Shown here: one piece after another, positions 14,034-22,494 of the stretch
Layout of the letters: every line of letters starts with the position of its first letter
Numbering within the stretch: the stretch's first letter is position 1
Origin: an uncultured Ruminococcus sp.
Lineage (GTDB): Bacteria > Bacillota > Clostridia > Oscillospirales > Ruminococcaceae
Length of the DNA stretch: 24,781 nt
Reading direction: 5' to 3'
NCBI GenBank assembly: GCA_947176685.1
Contig: CAMWRL010000006.1
Span: forward strand, 1-24,781
Notes under the pieces: model-generated
Seen by the model: only the letters and a program-made list of their open reading frames with translations
Databases searched by the model: none
What the model was told of the DNA's origin: nothing
Position numbers and translations under genes: made by a program

Positions 14034-15764
14034 TTAACTGCCCTCCTTTTCGTTCATCTGAGAATGGTATATTTCCCTGTAGACTTCGCAATTTTCAAGC
14101 AGTTCATCGTGTGTGCCTATGCCGACAGCTTCTCCGTCATCCATAACTATAATTTTATCCGCATCTCTAAGGGACGTTGTGCGCTGCGAAATCATTATTA
14201 CAGTAGTGTCCGGAATGTCGTTTTTAAGGGCTTTACGTAATGAAAGGTCTGTAGCATAGTCCAACGCACTTGTCGAGTCGTCAAGAATAAGTATATCGGG
14301 ACTTCCGGCAATCGCACGGGCTATTGATATTCTCTGTTTCTGACCGCCGGAGAGATTTTTTCCGCCCTGAGAAATCTTAGTATCCAGACCGTCCGGCATT
14401 CTGCTTACAAATTCCCACGCCTGAGCTGTTTTCAAAGCCGAAATTATTTCCTCGTCTGTTGCGGACGGATTGTGCCATTTCATATTGTCACGTACACTGC
14501 CGGTAAATAATACGGCTTTCTGCGGTACAATACCTATTGACCGTCTTAAAGCGTCAAAATCATAGTTATATACGTCCACACCGGAAACAAGCACTTGTCC
14601 CTCTGTAGCACGGTAAAAGCACGGTATCAGGTTTGCAAGCGTGGACTTGCCGCTTCCTGTACCACCTATAATTCCCAGCATTTCGCCCCTTCTGAGAGTA
14701 AACGAAATATTTTTTACAGAACAATCTCCGGCAGTTTCATAAGCAAAGGAAACGTTTTTAAATTCAAGAATATTTTCGCTGTCCATATGTCTGGAGGGCT
14801 TTTCATTACCGCCGGACTTTTCAGGTTCAATTTCAAAAATTTCTGTTATGCGATTGGCAGAGGCAAAAGCCTTTGTAAATGTGACAATAAGGTTTGCAAG
14901 AACTATCAGCGCAAGCAAAATCTGCGTCATATAGTTGACAAATTCGGTAAGTTCACCCTGAGTAAGATAACCTGTATCAATTCTCACTCCGCCGAACCAT
15001 ATAATTGCAACTATACCAAGATTCATAATCATAAACGAAAACGGATTCAGTATTGAAGATATTCTGCCGACTGCTATTGAACTTACGGCTATATCGTCAA
15101 CGGATTTTTTAAAATCATCTATTTCTTCCTTTTGTCTTGAAAAAGCCCGTATAACTCTTGCACCCTCAAGGTTTTCACGGGTAAGCATTGACGCTCTGTC
15201 AAGATTTTTCTGAGTAGTTTTGTACATCGGGACAGTTTTATGCATTACCGAAACTATAACTATAGTCGTCAGTATTGTCACTATAAAGAATATTACGGAC
15301 AACTTCAGGTCAATGCGCATAGCCATAACCATTGCGCCGATTACAAGAAACGGTGAACGTGTCGCAAGTCTTATGAACATATTCACACCGTTCTGTACCG
15401 TGTTTGAATCGTTTGTAAGACGGTTTACAAGTGATGCAGTACCGACTTTATCAATACTGCTGTACGATAATGAATTTATATGTTTATACAATGCCGTGCG
15501 AAGTTCAGTTCCGAATCCGTAGGCGCATTTTGCGGCAAGTATCTGACATGTAAGTGCAAAGGCAAGTCCGCAGAACCCAAGCAGTACTATAAGTCCGGAC
15601 ATACGGACTATATATCCGGTATCGCTGTTGGCTATACCTATGTCAATTATACGTCCCATAACGTGCGGAACTATAAGTTCAAAAACAGCTTCAAGAAGTT
15701 TGAAGAAAGGTCCGAAAACCAGTTCTTTTTTGTAGTTTTTAAGATATTTAAGCAACTTTTTCAT
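14034..15764 (-). CDS. ABC exporter half-transporter with degenerate ATP site
   Basis: 576 residues. Six membrane helices (about 15-300) precede a nucleotide-binding domain: Walker A GGTGSGKST (367-375), canonical signature LSGGQ (471-475), and Walker B ILILDD, where Asp496 stands in place of the catalytic Glu. In the switch region ISQRTT, a Gln occupies the position of the usual His. Such changes are known for the non-hydrolysing site of heterodimeric exporters, so this protein and the one encoded at 12292-14031 should form one transporter. The start has a GGTGA site 16 bp after the stop of the lipoprotein gene. Confidence 0.93.
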   Translation of the reverse strand: MKKLLKYLKNYKKELVFGPFFKLLEAVFELIVPHVMGRIIDIGIANSDTGYIVRMSGLIVLLGFCGLAFALTCQILAAKCAYGFGTELRTALYKHINSLSYSSIDKVGTASLVNRLTNDSNTVQNGVNMFIRLATRSPFLVIGAMVMAMRIDLKLSVIFFIVTILTTIVIVSVMHKTVPMYKTTQKNLDRASMLTRENLEGARVIRAFSRQKEEIDDFKKSVDDIAVSSIAVGRISSILNPFSFMIMNLGIVAIIWFGGVRIDTGYLTQGELTEFVNYMTQILLALIVLANLIVTFTKAFASANRITEIFEIEPEKSGGNEKPSRHMDSENILEFKNVSFAYETAGDCSVKNISFTLRRGEMLGIIGGTGSGKSTLANLIPCFYRATEGQVLVSGVDVYNYDFDALRRSIGIVPQKAVLFTGSVRDNMKWHNPSATDEEIISALKTAQAWEFVSRMPDGLDTKISQGGKNLSGGQKQRISIARAIAGSPDILILDDSTSALDYATDLSLRKALKNDIPDTTVIMISQRTTSLRDADKIIVMDDGEAVGIGTHDELLENCEVYREIYHSQMNEKEGS

Positions 15765-15780
15765 AGTTCACCATTGTCTG

Positions 15781-16527
15781 TTAAAATTCTATGTCCATAA
15801 ACTCTATAAGTCTGTCGCAGGCTGCACTGTAACTTATGTACCACTTGCCGTCAATCTGCAATACGGACGCAGGTTCAGCAACGAAAATTTCATCATTGGT
15901 ATTATTTTTGTAAAAAGGTATTTCACATATATAGCCGTCAGTAATATTTATATTGAGATTTGCGTTTATTGCAGAAAGCTCCTCAGCCGTATAACGTTCG
16001 ATAGTAGTTTCATCTATATTTATTGACCAGATATCTGTATCTGATTCATTGTAGTCGGACATAATTCCATGAATGTTCTGGACAGAACCGTTTATAGCCG
16101 AAACTATATTATCCTTTGCGAACATCTTTTCAACTGTCGAATCAGATTCACCGAAATTATCTCTTAGATAAGATTTCATATAGGTGTCAAAAGCCGTTAT
16201 TTCGTCCGGACTGAAAAGCGCATAAATCGCATCGGCGTTGCCGTCAATATATGCCTGATGATATGCGTCAAGTACTGGTCTGTAATCCATATTCACCTCT
16301 GCCGAAACTTCGCTTGTAACTTCGGAAGTGATTTCTTCCGTAACAGCTTCAGTAACATCTTCAAAAGAAGTTGTAGTAGTTACTTCCTCAATGGTTGTAG
16401 TTGTCGTTTCGGCTATGGAAGGCGTACTGTCTCCTGCTTCCTGTTTTTCACAACCAGTAACCGCCGCCGCAGTCATCAAGGACAGCACAAAAGCCATATA
16501 TTTTACGAAATTTTTCATAATTTTCAT
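15781..16527 (-). CDS. Lipoprotein of unknown function in the ABC exporter operon
   Basis: 248 residues from the first ATG; AAGGAG lies only 2 nt before it, so the ATG at 16518 (MKNFVKYM) is also possible. The N-terminus is a lipoprotein signal: a basic start, a hydrophobic core (FVLSLMTAAA) and lipobox VTGC with Cys26 as the lipidated residue. A low-complexity Thr/Glu/Val stretch (about 38-78) forms a likely wall-spanning linker. The C-terminal part (about 80-248) is a small alpha-beta domain (YRPVLDAYHQAYIDGNADAIYALFSPDEITAF, then KWYISYS near the end) that recalls NTF2-like lipoprotein domains; that is a weak impression. It is the first gene of an operon with two exporter subunits, so it may bind the exported substrate or protect against it. 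Confidence 0.82.
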   Translation of the reverse strand: MKIMKNFVKYMAFVLSLMTAAAVTGCEKQEAGDSTPSIAETTTTTIEEVTTTTSFEDVTEAVTEEITSEVTSEVSAEVNMDYRPVLDAYHQAYIDGNADAIYALFSPDEITAFDTYMKSYLRDNFGESDSTVEKMFAKDNIVSAINGSVQNIHGIMSDYNESDTDIWSINIDETTIERYTAEELSAINANLNINITDGYICEIPFYKNNTNDEIFVAEPASVLQIDGKWYISYSAACDRLIEFMDIEF

Positions 16528-16556
16528 TTCTCCTTATTTTTTAGTCTGTAAAGTCT

Positions 16557-16585
16557 ATTATACTATTATATTCGTTTTCCGTCAA
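16557..16585 (-). promoter_or_regulatory. Sigma-A promoter of the lipoprotein-ABC operon
   Basis: TTGACG (16580-16585), a 17-bp spacer and perfect TATAAT (16557-16562) on the minus strand, about 30 bp before the lipoprotein start. Confidence 0.84.
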
Positions 16586-16650
16586 TCGTAATGTGACGGT
16601 AAATTAATGAAATACTGATTTTTTGTGTATAATTGACAGTTTTTCAGGGA

Positions 16651-16686
16651 AAAAAAACGCCGGACTTTTTTAAAAATCCGGCATTT
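16651..16686 (-). terminator. Terminator of the pyrimidine operon
   Basis: GCCGGA (16659-16664) pairs with TCCGGC (16677-16682), extended by TTTTT/AAAAA inside the stem with one bulge, and followed on the minus strand by seven or more Ts. It lies 8 bp after the carB stop. Confidence 0.85.
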
Positions 16687-16693
16687 TCTGAGT

Positions 16694-19600
16694 TTATATT
16701 TCAGTTATGTCAATAAGTTCAACGTCATTTATTGTACGTCCTGATTCAAGTACTTTTGCAAGGGACTTTGCTGTGTCAATAGCCGTAAGACTGCATATCG
16801 AACGTTCGATAGACTTACGTCTCATTTTAACGCTGTCACGTTCCGGAAGTCTTCCCTTTGCGGAAGTCGATATGACATAGTTGACTTTACCGCTTTCAAG
16901 AAGCGTGACTACATTCGGTTCGCCGCTTGAAATCTTGCGTACAAGGTCAGATGCAATCATATTTCTTGTCAGAACACTCTGCGTACCGGAAGTCGCATAC
17001 AGTTTAAAGCCCATACGCTCAAACTTGTCGGCAATCGGTAAAATTTCCTGTTTGTCGGTATCACGTACCGAAATAAGCACTCCGCCCTCACGTTTCAGGT
17101 CAAATCCTGCCGCAATAAGTCCCTTGAGAAGTGCGTCCTCAAGATTTCTGCCTATTCCCAGACACTCACCTGTTGACTTCATTTCAGGACCAAGCATTGT
17201 ATCAACGTCCGTCAGCTTCTCGAAACTGAATACAGGGACTTTTACTGCGACGTAATCCCCTGCCGGATACAGTCCGCTTTCGTAGCCCATATCCCTGAGT
17301 TTTGCACCGAACATTATTTTAGTTGCGATGTCAACCATAGGTATACCTGTGACCTTGCTGATATAGGGGACAGTTCTTGACGAACGGGGATTTACTTCAA
17401 TGACATATACTTCGTGGTTATAGACAACGTACTGTATATTTACAAGTCCGATAACATTGAGTTCTTTGGCGAGCTTGCGTGTGTACTCGACAATTATACG
17501 CTTGATTCTATCGGACAGATGCTGTGCAGGATATATTGAAATTGAGTCTCCGGAATGTACTCCGGCACGTTCGATATGCTCCATAATTCCGGGGATAAGG
17601 AAGTCTTCACCGTCACATATAGCGTCAACTTCGACTTCCGTACCCATCATATACTTGTCAATAAGTACGGGGTTTTCAATCATATGACTTGTTATGATTC
17701 CCATATATTCGATAACGTCAGCCTTTGAGTGTGCAATAATCATATTCTGACCGCCCAGAACGTATGACGGTCTTAAAAGCACCGGATAACCCAGACTTTC
17801 AGCGGCGTTTACGGCTTCGTCAATAGTCATGACGGTGTGTCCCTGCGGACGGGGTATACCGCATTTTTCAAGAATTTCATCAAAACGTTCTCTGTCCTCT
17901 GCTGCGTCAATCATATCTGCGGAAGTTCCCAGAATCCTTACGCCCATATCGGACAGATAACGGGTTAATTTTATAGCGGTCTGTCCGCCGAACTGTACCA
18001 CAACACCATATGGTTTTTCAGTTTCTATGATTGATTCAACGTCTTCTTTTGTAAGCGGGTCAAAATACAGTCTGTCTCCGGTATCGAAATCTGTTGAAAC
18101 AGTTTCGGGGTTGTTGTTGCAGATAACTGCTTCATAGCCCAATTCTTTGAGAGTCCACACGCAATGCACTGAGCAGTAGTCAAACTCTATACCCTGACCG
18201 ATTCTTATAGGACCTGAACCGAATACTATTACTTTTTGCTTTCCTAAGTTCTGACGTTCAATAAACTCTGCGGCTTCGTTTTCGTCATCGAATGTAGAAT
18301 AAAAATAGGGCGTTTCAGCCTTGAACTCTCCGGCGCAGGTATCAACCATTTTATAAACCGCACTTTTATGGGTCGGACACTTCTGACCGGAAATACGTTC
18401 AATAGTACTGTCAAGATAGCCGTACTGCTTGGCGGTGTTGTACTTGTCTTCGGTAAGTTCGCCGTCAGCAAGCCATTTTTCCAGCTCAACCAGATTCAGG
18501 AGTTTATACAGAAACCAGTTGTCAATCATAGTTATATCGTGTATTTCTTCCGGAGTTATGCCACGTTTGAGTGCTTCAAACACCACAAAGGAGCGTTCGT
18601 CATCAACAACGTGCAGTTTTTCATGGATTTCGTCAGTTGATAACTTTTCGAGCTTTTTAAGATTCATAGTGTCAAGTCCAAGCTCTATGGAACGGACAGC
18701 CTTCATCATAACCTGCTCAAAACTTGTACCGATAGCCATAACTTCTCCGGTAGCCTTCATCTGAGTGCCGAGCGTTCTTTTAGCGTACACGAACTTGTCA
18801 AATGCCCATTTAGGAAACTTCACAACAACGTAATCAAGTGCAGGTTCAAAACAGGCATAAGTCTTTCCGGTAACCTGATTTATAATTTCGTCAAGAGTGT
18901 AGCCTATGGCAATTTTTGCGGCGGTCTTTGCTATCGGATAGCCGGTAGCCTTTGAAGCAAGTGCCGAAGAACGTGATACACGGGGATTTACTTCAATAAC
19001 AGCATATTCAAAACTCGTCGGGTGCAGCGCAAACTGACAGTTACAGCCGCCCTCAACCTTGAGTTCTTTAATTATGTTTATGGCAGCAGTACGGAGCATC
19101 TGATATTCACGGTCAGTAAGGGTTACAGCAGGCGCAATAACTATACTGTCTCCGGTATGCACGCCTACAGGGTCGAAATTTTCCATAGAACATACTGTTA
19201 TAACGTTTCCTTTGGCGTCACGGATAACTTCAAATTCTATTTCTTTCCAGCCGCTTATGCACTTTTCAATAAGTACCTGCGTAATCGGTGAAAGTCTCAG
19301 ACCATTGGTTGAAATATCACGGAGTTCTTCTTCATTCTGCGCAATACCTCCGCCAGTACCGCCGAGAGTAAATGCCGGACGTACTATCACAGGATAGTCA
19401 ATTACTTTCACAAATTCAACAGCGTCCTCAACTGTCTCGACTACTTTTGACGGAATACACGGCTCTCCGATTTTTTCCATAGTGTCCTTGAAAGCCTGTC
19501 GGTCTTCTGCCTTGTGAATGGTTTCGGGGTCTGCACCGAGAAGTTTTACGTTGTGAGATTCGAGAAAACCTTCCTCCGCAAGCTGCATTGAAAGTGTAAG

Positions 19601-19885
19601 TCCGGTCTGTCCGCCGAGGGTTGACAGCACACTGTCAGGATTTTCGGTTTCGATAATCCTCTTTACTACGTCAAGTGTAAGAGGTTCAATATAAACCTTG
19701 TCAGCCATAGCCTTGTCGGTCATAATGGTTGCAGGGTTTGAGTTCACAAGAATGACTTCAAGTCCCTCCTGCTTCAGCGCACGGCAAGCCTGTGTGCCTG
19801 CATAGTCAAATTCCGCAGCCTGTCCGATTACAATAGGTCCTGAACCTATTACAAGTACTTTTTTTATATCCTTTCTTAACGGCAT
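16694..19885 (-). CDS. carB: Carbamoyl-phosphate synthase large subunit
   Basis: 1063 residues, normal for the family. The N-terminal carboxyphosphate half opens with KKVLVIGSGPIVIGQAAEFDYAGTQACRALK (about 8-38) and has ATP-grasp elements VIVRPAFTLGGTGGGIA (about 165-182). The second, carbamoyl-phosphate half repeats them: KVIVFGSGPIRIGQGIEFDY at about 549-568 and VLLRPSYVLGGQNM near 710. The C-terminal MGS-like allosteric domain (about 930-1063) contains YATSGTQSVL. The protein makes carbamoyl phosphate from bicarbonate, ATP and ammonia channelled from CarA. It lies 2 bp downstream of carA and is the last gene of the operon. Confidence 0.97.
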   Translation of the reverse strand: MPLRKDIKKVLVIGSGPIVIGQAAEFDYAGTQACRALKQEGLEVILVNSNPATIMTDKAMADKVYIEPLTLDVVKRIIETENPDSVLSTLGGQTGLTLSMQLAEEGFLESHNVKLLGADPETIHKAEDRQAFKDTMEKIGEPCIPSKVVETVEDAVEFVKVIDYPVIVRPAFTLGGTGGGIAQNEEELRDISTNGLRLSPITQVLIEKCISGWKEIEFEVIRDAKGNVITVCSMENFDPVGVHTGDSIVIAPAVTLTDREYQMLRTAAINIIKELKVEGGCNCQFALHPTSFEYAVIEVNPRVSRSSALASKATGYPIAKTAAKIAIGYTLDEIINQVTGKTYACFEPALDYVVVKFPKWAFDKFVYAKRTLGTQMKATGEVMAIGTSFEQVMMKAVRSIELGLDTMNLKKLEKLSTDEIHEKLHVVDDERSFVVFEALKRGITPEEIHDITMIDNWFLYKLLNLVELEKWLADGELTEDKYNTAKQYGYLDSTIERISGQKCPTHKSAVYKMVDTCAGEFKAETPYFYSTFDDENEAAEFIERQNLGKQKVIVFGSGPIRIGQGIEFDYCSVHCVWTLKELGYEAVICNNNPETVSTDFDTGDRLYFDPLTKEDVESIIETEKPYGVVVQFGGQTAIKLTRYLSDMGVRILGTSADMIDAAEDRERFDEILEKCGIPRPQGHTVMTIDEAVNAAESLGYPVLLRPSYVLGGQNMIIAHSKADVIEYMGIITSHMIENPVLIDKYMMGTEVEVDAICDGEDFLIPGIMEHIERAGVHSGDSISIYPAQHLSDRIKRIIVEYTRKLAKELNVIGLVNIQYVVYNHEVYVIEVNPRSSRTVPYISKVTGIPMVDIATKIMFGAKLRDMGYESGLYPAGDYVAVKVPVFSFEKLTDVDTMLGPEMKSTGECLGIGRNLEDALLKGLIAAGFDLKREGGVLISVRDTDKQEILPIADKFERMGFKLYATSGTQSVLTRNMIASDLVRKISSGEPNVVTLLESGKVNYVISTSAKGRLPERDSVKMRRKSIERSICSLTAIDTAKSLAKVLESGRTINDVELIDITEI

Positions 19886-19887
19886 AA

Positions 19888-20994
19888 TTACTTTACCTCA
19901 CTTTCCATAGACTTCACAAACTCGTCAAACAGATACGCAGTATCAAGAGGTCCTCCGTGAGCTTCGGGGTGAAACTGCACTGTAAAAGCGTTTACAGCGG
20001 TGTAACGTATACCCTCACAAGTCTTGTCATTGGCGTTGATGTGCGAAACGTGTCCGACTTCTGCCGGAATACTTTCTCCGATTACGGCATAACCGTGATT
20101 CTGGCTTGTAACGTAAGTCAGTCCGCTTTCGAGGTCTATAACAGGCTGGTTAGCACCTCTGTGACCGTATTTGAGTTTTTCAGTTCTGCCGCCGTTTGCG
20201 AGTGCCATAAGCTGATGTCCCAGACAGATACCAAAAATCGGAATGCCAAGTTTCTGGATTTCCTTTATATTTTCGATAATTTCAACGTTTTCGGCAGGAT
20301 TTCCCGGACCATTCGAGAACATTATACCGTCCGGATTTATTTCCTTAACTTTTTCGGCAGTTGTGTCTGCCGGAACGACAATAACTTCACAGCCACGCTT
20401 TACAAGCTCCTGACGGATATTTCTTTTGTAGCCGAAATCAAACAATACTACTTTGTACTTCGGATTTTCTTCCGTATAAGTGAGAATTTCATTATTCGTG
20501 ACGTTTCTGACAGCGTCGTTTATGCTGAAAGTACGGATTTTTTCAAGAAGTCCGTCCCTGTCTGCGTAAACGTCCTCTGTAGTTATAACGCCGTTCATAA
20601 CGCCTGTTTCACGGATAATTCTGGTAAGTTTTCTGGTGTCGATATTACAGATACCGACAATATTGTGTTCTGAAAGGAAATCCCTGATATTACCTTCACT
20701 GCGGAAATTTGAGGGAACATCACAAGCCTCCCTTACAATATAACCGCTTACATATGAACGTGCGGACTCATTGTCTTCATGATTTATGCCATAGTTTCCG
20801 ATAAGAGGGAAAGTCTGCGTTACAATCTGTCCGTAGTAACTGGGGTCTGTAAGTGTTTCCTGATAACCGGTAAGTCCTGTTGTGAAAACGACCTCACCGA
20901 TAACAGTACCCTTTGCACCCAGACTTTTACCCTCGAATACCTGCCCATTGGCAAGCATAAGGTAAGCCTTTTCACTCTGATTGAATAATGACAA
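19888..20994 (-). CDS. carA: Carbamoyl-phosphate synthase small (glutaminase) subunit
   Basis: 368 residues if translation starts at TTG 20994, preceded by AAAGGA at 10 nt; an internal ATG at 20958 (MLANGQVFEG) is a possible alternative. The N-terminal CPSase domain (YLMLANGQVFEGKSLGA, VVFTTGLTGYQETLTDPSYYGQI) is followed by a class I glutamine amidotransferase domain with nucleophile Cys257 in FGICLGHQL and the His342/Glu344 pair in QFHPEAHGGP. It releases ammonia from glutamine for CarB. It follows the three tandem paralog genes after a 79-bp gap that contains a weak hairpin. Confidence 0.95.
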   Translation of the reverse strand: MSLFNQSEKAYLMLANGQVFEGKSLGAKGTVIGEVVFTTGLTGYQETLTDPSYYGQIVTQTFPLIGNYGINHEDNESARSYVSGYIVREACDVPSNFRSEGNIRDFLSEHNIVGICNIDTRKLTRIIRETGVMNGVITTEDVYADRDGLLEKIRTFSINDAVRNVTNNEILTYTEENPKYKVVLFDFGYKRNIRQELVKRGCEVIVVPADTTAEKVKEINPDGIMFSNGPGNPAENVEIIENIKEIQKLGIPIFGICLGHQLMALANGGRTEKLKYGHRGANQPVIDLESGLTYVTSQNHGYAVIGESIPAEVGHVSHINANDKTCEGIRYTAVNAFTVQFHPEAHGGPLDTAYLFDEFVKSMESEVK

Positions 20995-21034
20995 TTTTTA
21001 TCAATCCTTTCAATTAGTCTGAAGATTTATAAAA

Positions 21035-21058
21035 CACAGTCACGCCTTTGTGGCTGTG
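21035..21058 (-). other. Hairpin in the leader before carA
   Basis: CACAGTCAC (21035-21043) faces GTGGCTGTG (21050-21058) around a 6-nt loop, with one mismatch in the minus-strand RNA and TTTTAT after it. It could be a weak terminator or attenuator, or an mRNA-processing site, between the paralog genes and carA. No PyrR-type anti-antiterminator was recognised. Confidence 0.35.
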
Positions 21059-21073
21059 AGTTAAACATAATTT

Positions 21074-21565
21074 TTACATAAAATTTTCTATATCCTCGTC
21101 GTCATACATACCCTCCGGAAATTCCGAATCCACACGGGCTATGCCGTTTTTCACGGTATATGTGACATTCACCGGAATATTGTCATAAAGAATACCTTTA
21201 TAAACGCCCTTCCATACATAATCAACAGGCTCTGCACGTTCGATATACTCAATAAGTGCATTTTTTGCCATTTCATACTCCGGAGTGAGTTCTTCAAACG
21301 GCGTGGCTATTGATGGTCCACCTGCTCCGTGATATACACGAAAAAAGAACTTGTTTCCGTTTTCGTCTTCGACAGTTACGGGGTATGAATACATCCATTT
21401 CCAGTCTGTGCTTATGCTGTTGTTCACGCCGAAACGACTTCTCACTTTTCCGAAAAACAGTGCGAATATTCCCTCCGGTACAACGCCGTAAATCCAATCA
21501 CCAAATCCGGTTAAATTTTCTTTTATTTCCTCGTCAGTGGAATTTCTGAACGTATATTTACTCAT
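21074..21565 (-). CDS. Tandem paralog 3, unknown function
   Basis: 163 residues from MSKYTFRNSTDEE; its ATG overlaps the stop of paralog 2 by 8 bp (ATGAGTAA). It shares with its two neighbours the start YTFRN-TDEE, a central FALFFGKVRSRFGVN, a D-W-MYSY-V-VEDENGNK-FF-VYHGAGG stretch, a helix ELTPEYEMAKNALIEYIERAEP, and the ending DYVWKGVY-NIPVNVTYTVKNG. It differs by an insertion near YKGILYD and a longer acidic tail. There is no signal peptide or membrane helix, so it is probably cytoplasmic. I do not recognise the family. Location between pyrF and carA may mean only that it travels with the operon. Confidence 0.8.
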   Translation of the reverse strand: MSKYTFRNSTDEEIKENLTGFGDWIYGVVPEGIFALFFGKVRSRFGVNNSISTDWKWMYSYPVTVEDENGNKFFFRVYHGAGGPSIATPFEELTPEYEMAKNALIEYIERAEPVDYVWKGVYKGILYDNIPVNVTYTVKNGIARVDSEFPEGMYDDEDIENFM

Positions 21566-22016
21566 AATCTTCTTCGCATTCTGCCGGAGATTCCGACGTA
21601 TAAACAACGCCGTTCTTTATGGCATATTTTACATTTACCGGAATATCATAATAACAGCCTTCCCACACATAGTCAGCAGGGAGAGTGTTTTCAATAAGTT
21701 CAAGAAGTTCCGTCTTTGCCTGTTTGTAATCCGGCGTTAATTCTCCGCTGTACGGCACACCAATTGCCGGTCTGCCGCCATATATTAAAAAATATAACTT
21801 GTTGCCGTTTTCGTCCTCTGCGGTAATTAAATAATGGTACATATTTTCCCAGTCATCGCTTATGCTGTCATTCACGCCGAAAAGCGTTCTGACCTTGCCG
21901 AAAAACAACGCAAACTGTTCATTCGACGGATTATCATAAATCCAGTCACCGTAACTTGTCGGAATACCGTTTTTTCTTTCCTCGTCAGTGGCATTTCTGA
22001 ATGTATATTTACTCAT
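21558..22016 (-). CDS. Tandem paralog 2, unknown function
   Basis: 152 residues from MSKYTFRNATDEE. The longer frame to 22046 is rejected because its extra residues are read from the end of paralog 1 in another frame. The protein shares FALFFGKVRTLFGVND, D-W-NMYHY-ITAEDENGNKLYF, and DYVWEGCYYDIPVNVKYAIKNG with the other two. It lacks the VYHGA motif, having IYGGRPAIG instead. It overlaps paralog 1 upstream and paralog 3 downstream by identical 8-bp junctions, so all three should be translated in series. Soluble, acidic, function unknown. Confidence 0.8.
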   Translation of the reverse strand: MSKYTFRNATDEERKNGIPTSYGDWIYDNPSNEQFALFFGKVRTLFGVNDSISDDWENMYHYLITAEDENGNKLYFLIYGGRPAIGVPYSGELTPDYKQAKTELLELIENTLPADYVWEGCYYDIPVNVKYAIKNGVVYTSESPAECEEDYE

Positions 22017-22485
22017 AATCTTCCTCACTTTCTGCTGGATATTCATATTCTATAAAAGCCTTGCCGTCCTTTATGGCATATTTTACATTTACCGGAATAT
22101 CCTCATAAATGCCCTCCCATTCGTAATCAGACGGCTCTGCACTCTCGATAAATGCAATAAGTTCACCGGCGGCTTGAGTGTATATTTTTTCCTGCTTTCT
22201 GCTTATGCCAAAGGGTTTACCACCAACAGCCGCACCGCTTGCACCGTGATAGACTTCAAGATAAATTTTATTCTGTCCGTCCTCAGCAACAACCCAATAA
22301 CTATACATATCTTCATAGTCATCAGTTGTAGAATAAGGCTCACCGAAAAGTGTTATGAGCTTACCGAAAAAAAGTGCAAACTTTTCATCTGTACAGTCCA
22401 GACCATACACACTGCAAAGTTTGGAAAAACCGTTCTTTTCCAAACAGGACATTTCTTCTTCGGTCGCTTTTCTGAATGTATACAT
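22009..22485 (-). CDS. Tandem paralog 1, unknown function
   Basis: 158 residues, with an excellent ribosome site (GAGGTGAT) that overlaps the pyrF stop; the gap to pyrF is 9 bp. The sequence begins MYTFRKATEEEMSCLEKNGF and then follows the family pattern: FALFFGKLITLFGEP, DYEDMYSYWVVAEDGQNKIYLEVYHGASG, a helix QAAGELIAFIESAEP, DYEWEGIYEDIPVNVKYAIKDG, and a tail ending EEDYE. It is the most divergent of the three at the N-terminus. The similarity of all three along their whole length shows they arose by duplication. No enzymatic motif is apparent; a role as a binding or immunity-type protein is only a guess. Confidence 0.82.
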   Translation of the reverse strand: MYTFRKATEEEMSCLEKNGFSKLCSVYGLDCTDEKFALFFGKLITLFGEPYSTTDDYEDMYSYWVVAEDGQNKIYLEVYHGASGAAVGGKPFGISRKQEKIYTQAAGELIAFIESAEPSDYEWEGIYEDIPVNVKYAIKDGKAFIEYEYPAESEEDYE

Positions 22486-22494
22486 AAAATCACC

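Noticed and set aside
19957..20673. Long open frame (238 codons) on the plus strand opposite carA
   Set aside because: The minus-strand frame encodes CarA with all catalytic residues; the opposite frame is a shadow with no ribosome site or recognisable domain.
22009..22485. GNAT acetyltransferase, suggested by the start MYTFRKATEEE
   Set aside because: Only the first few residues recall GNAT proteins; no acetyl-CoA binding motif follows, and the paralogs do not support it.
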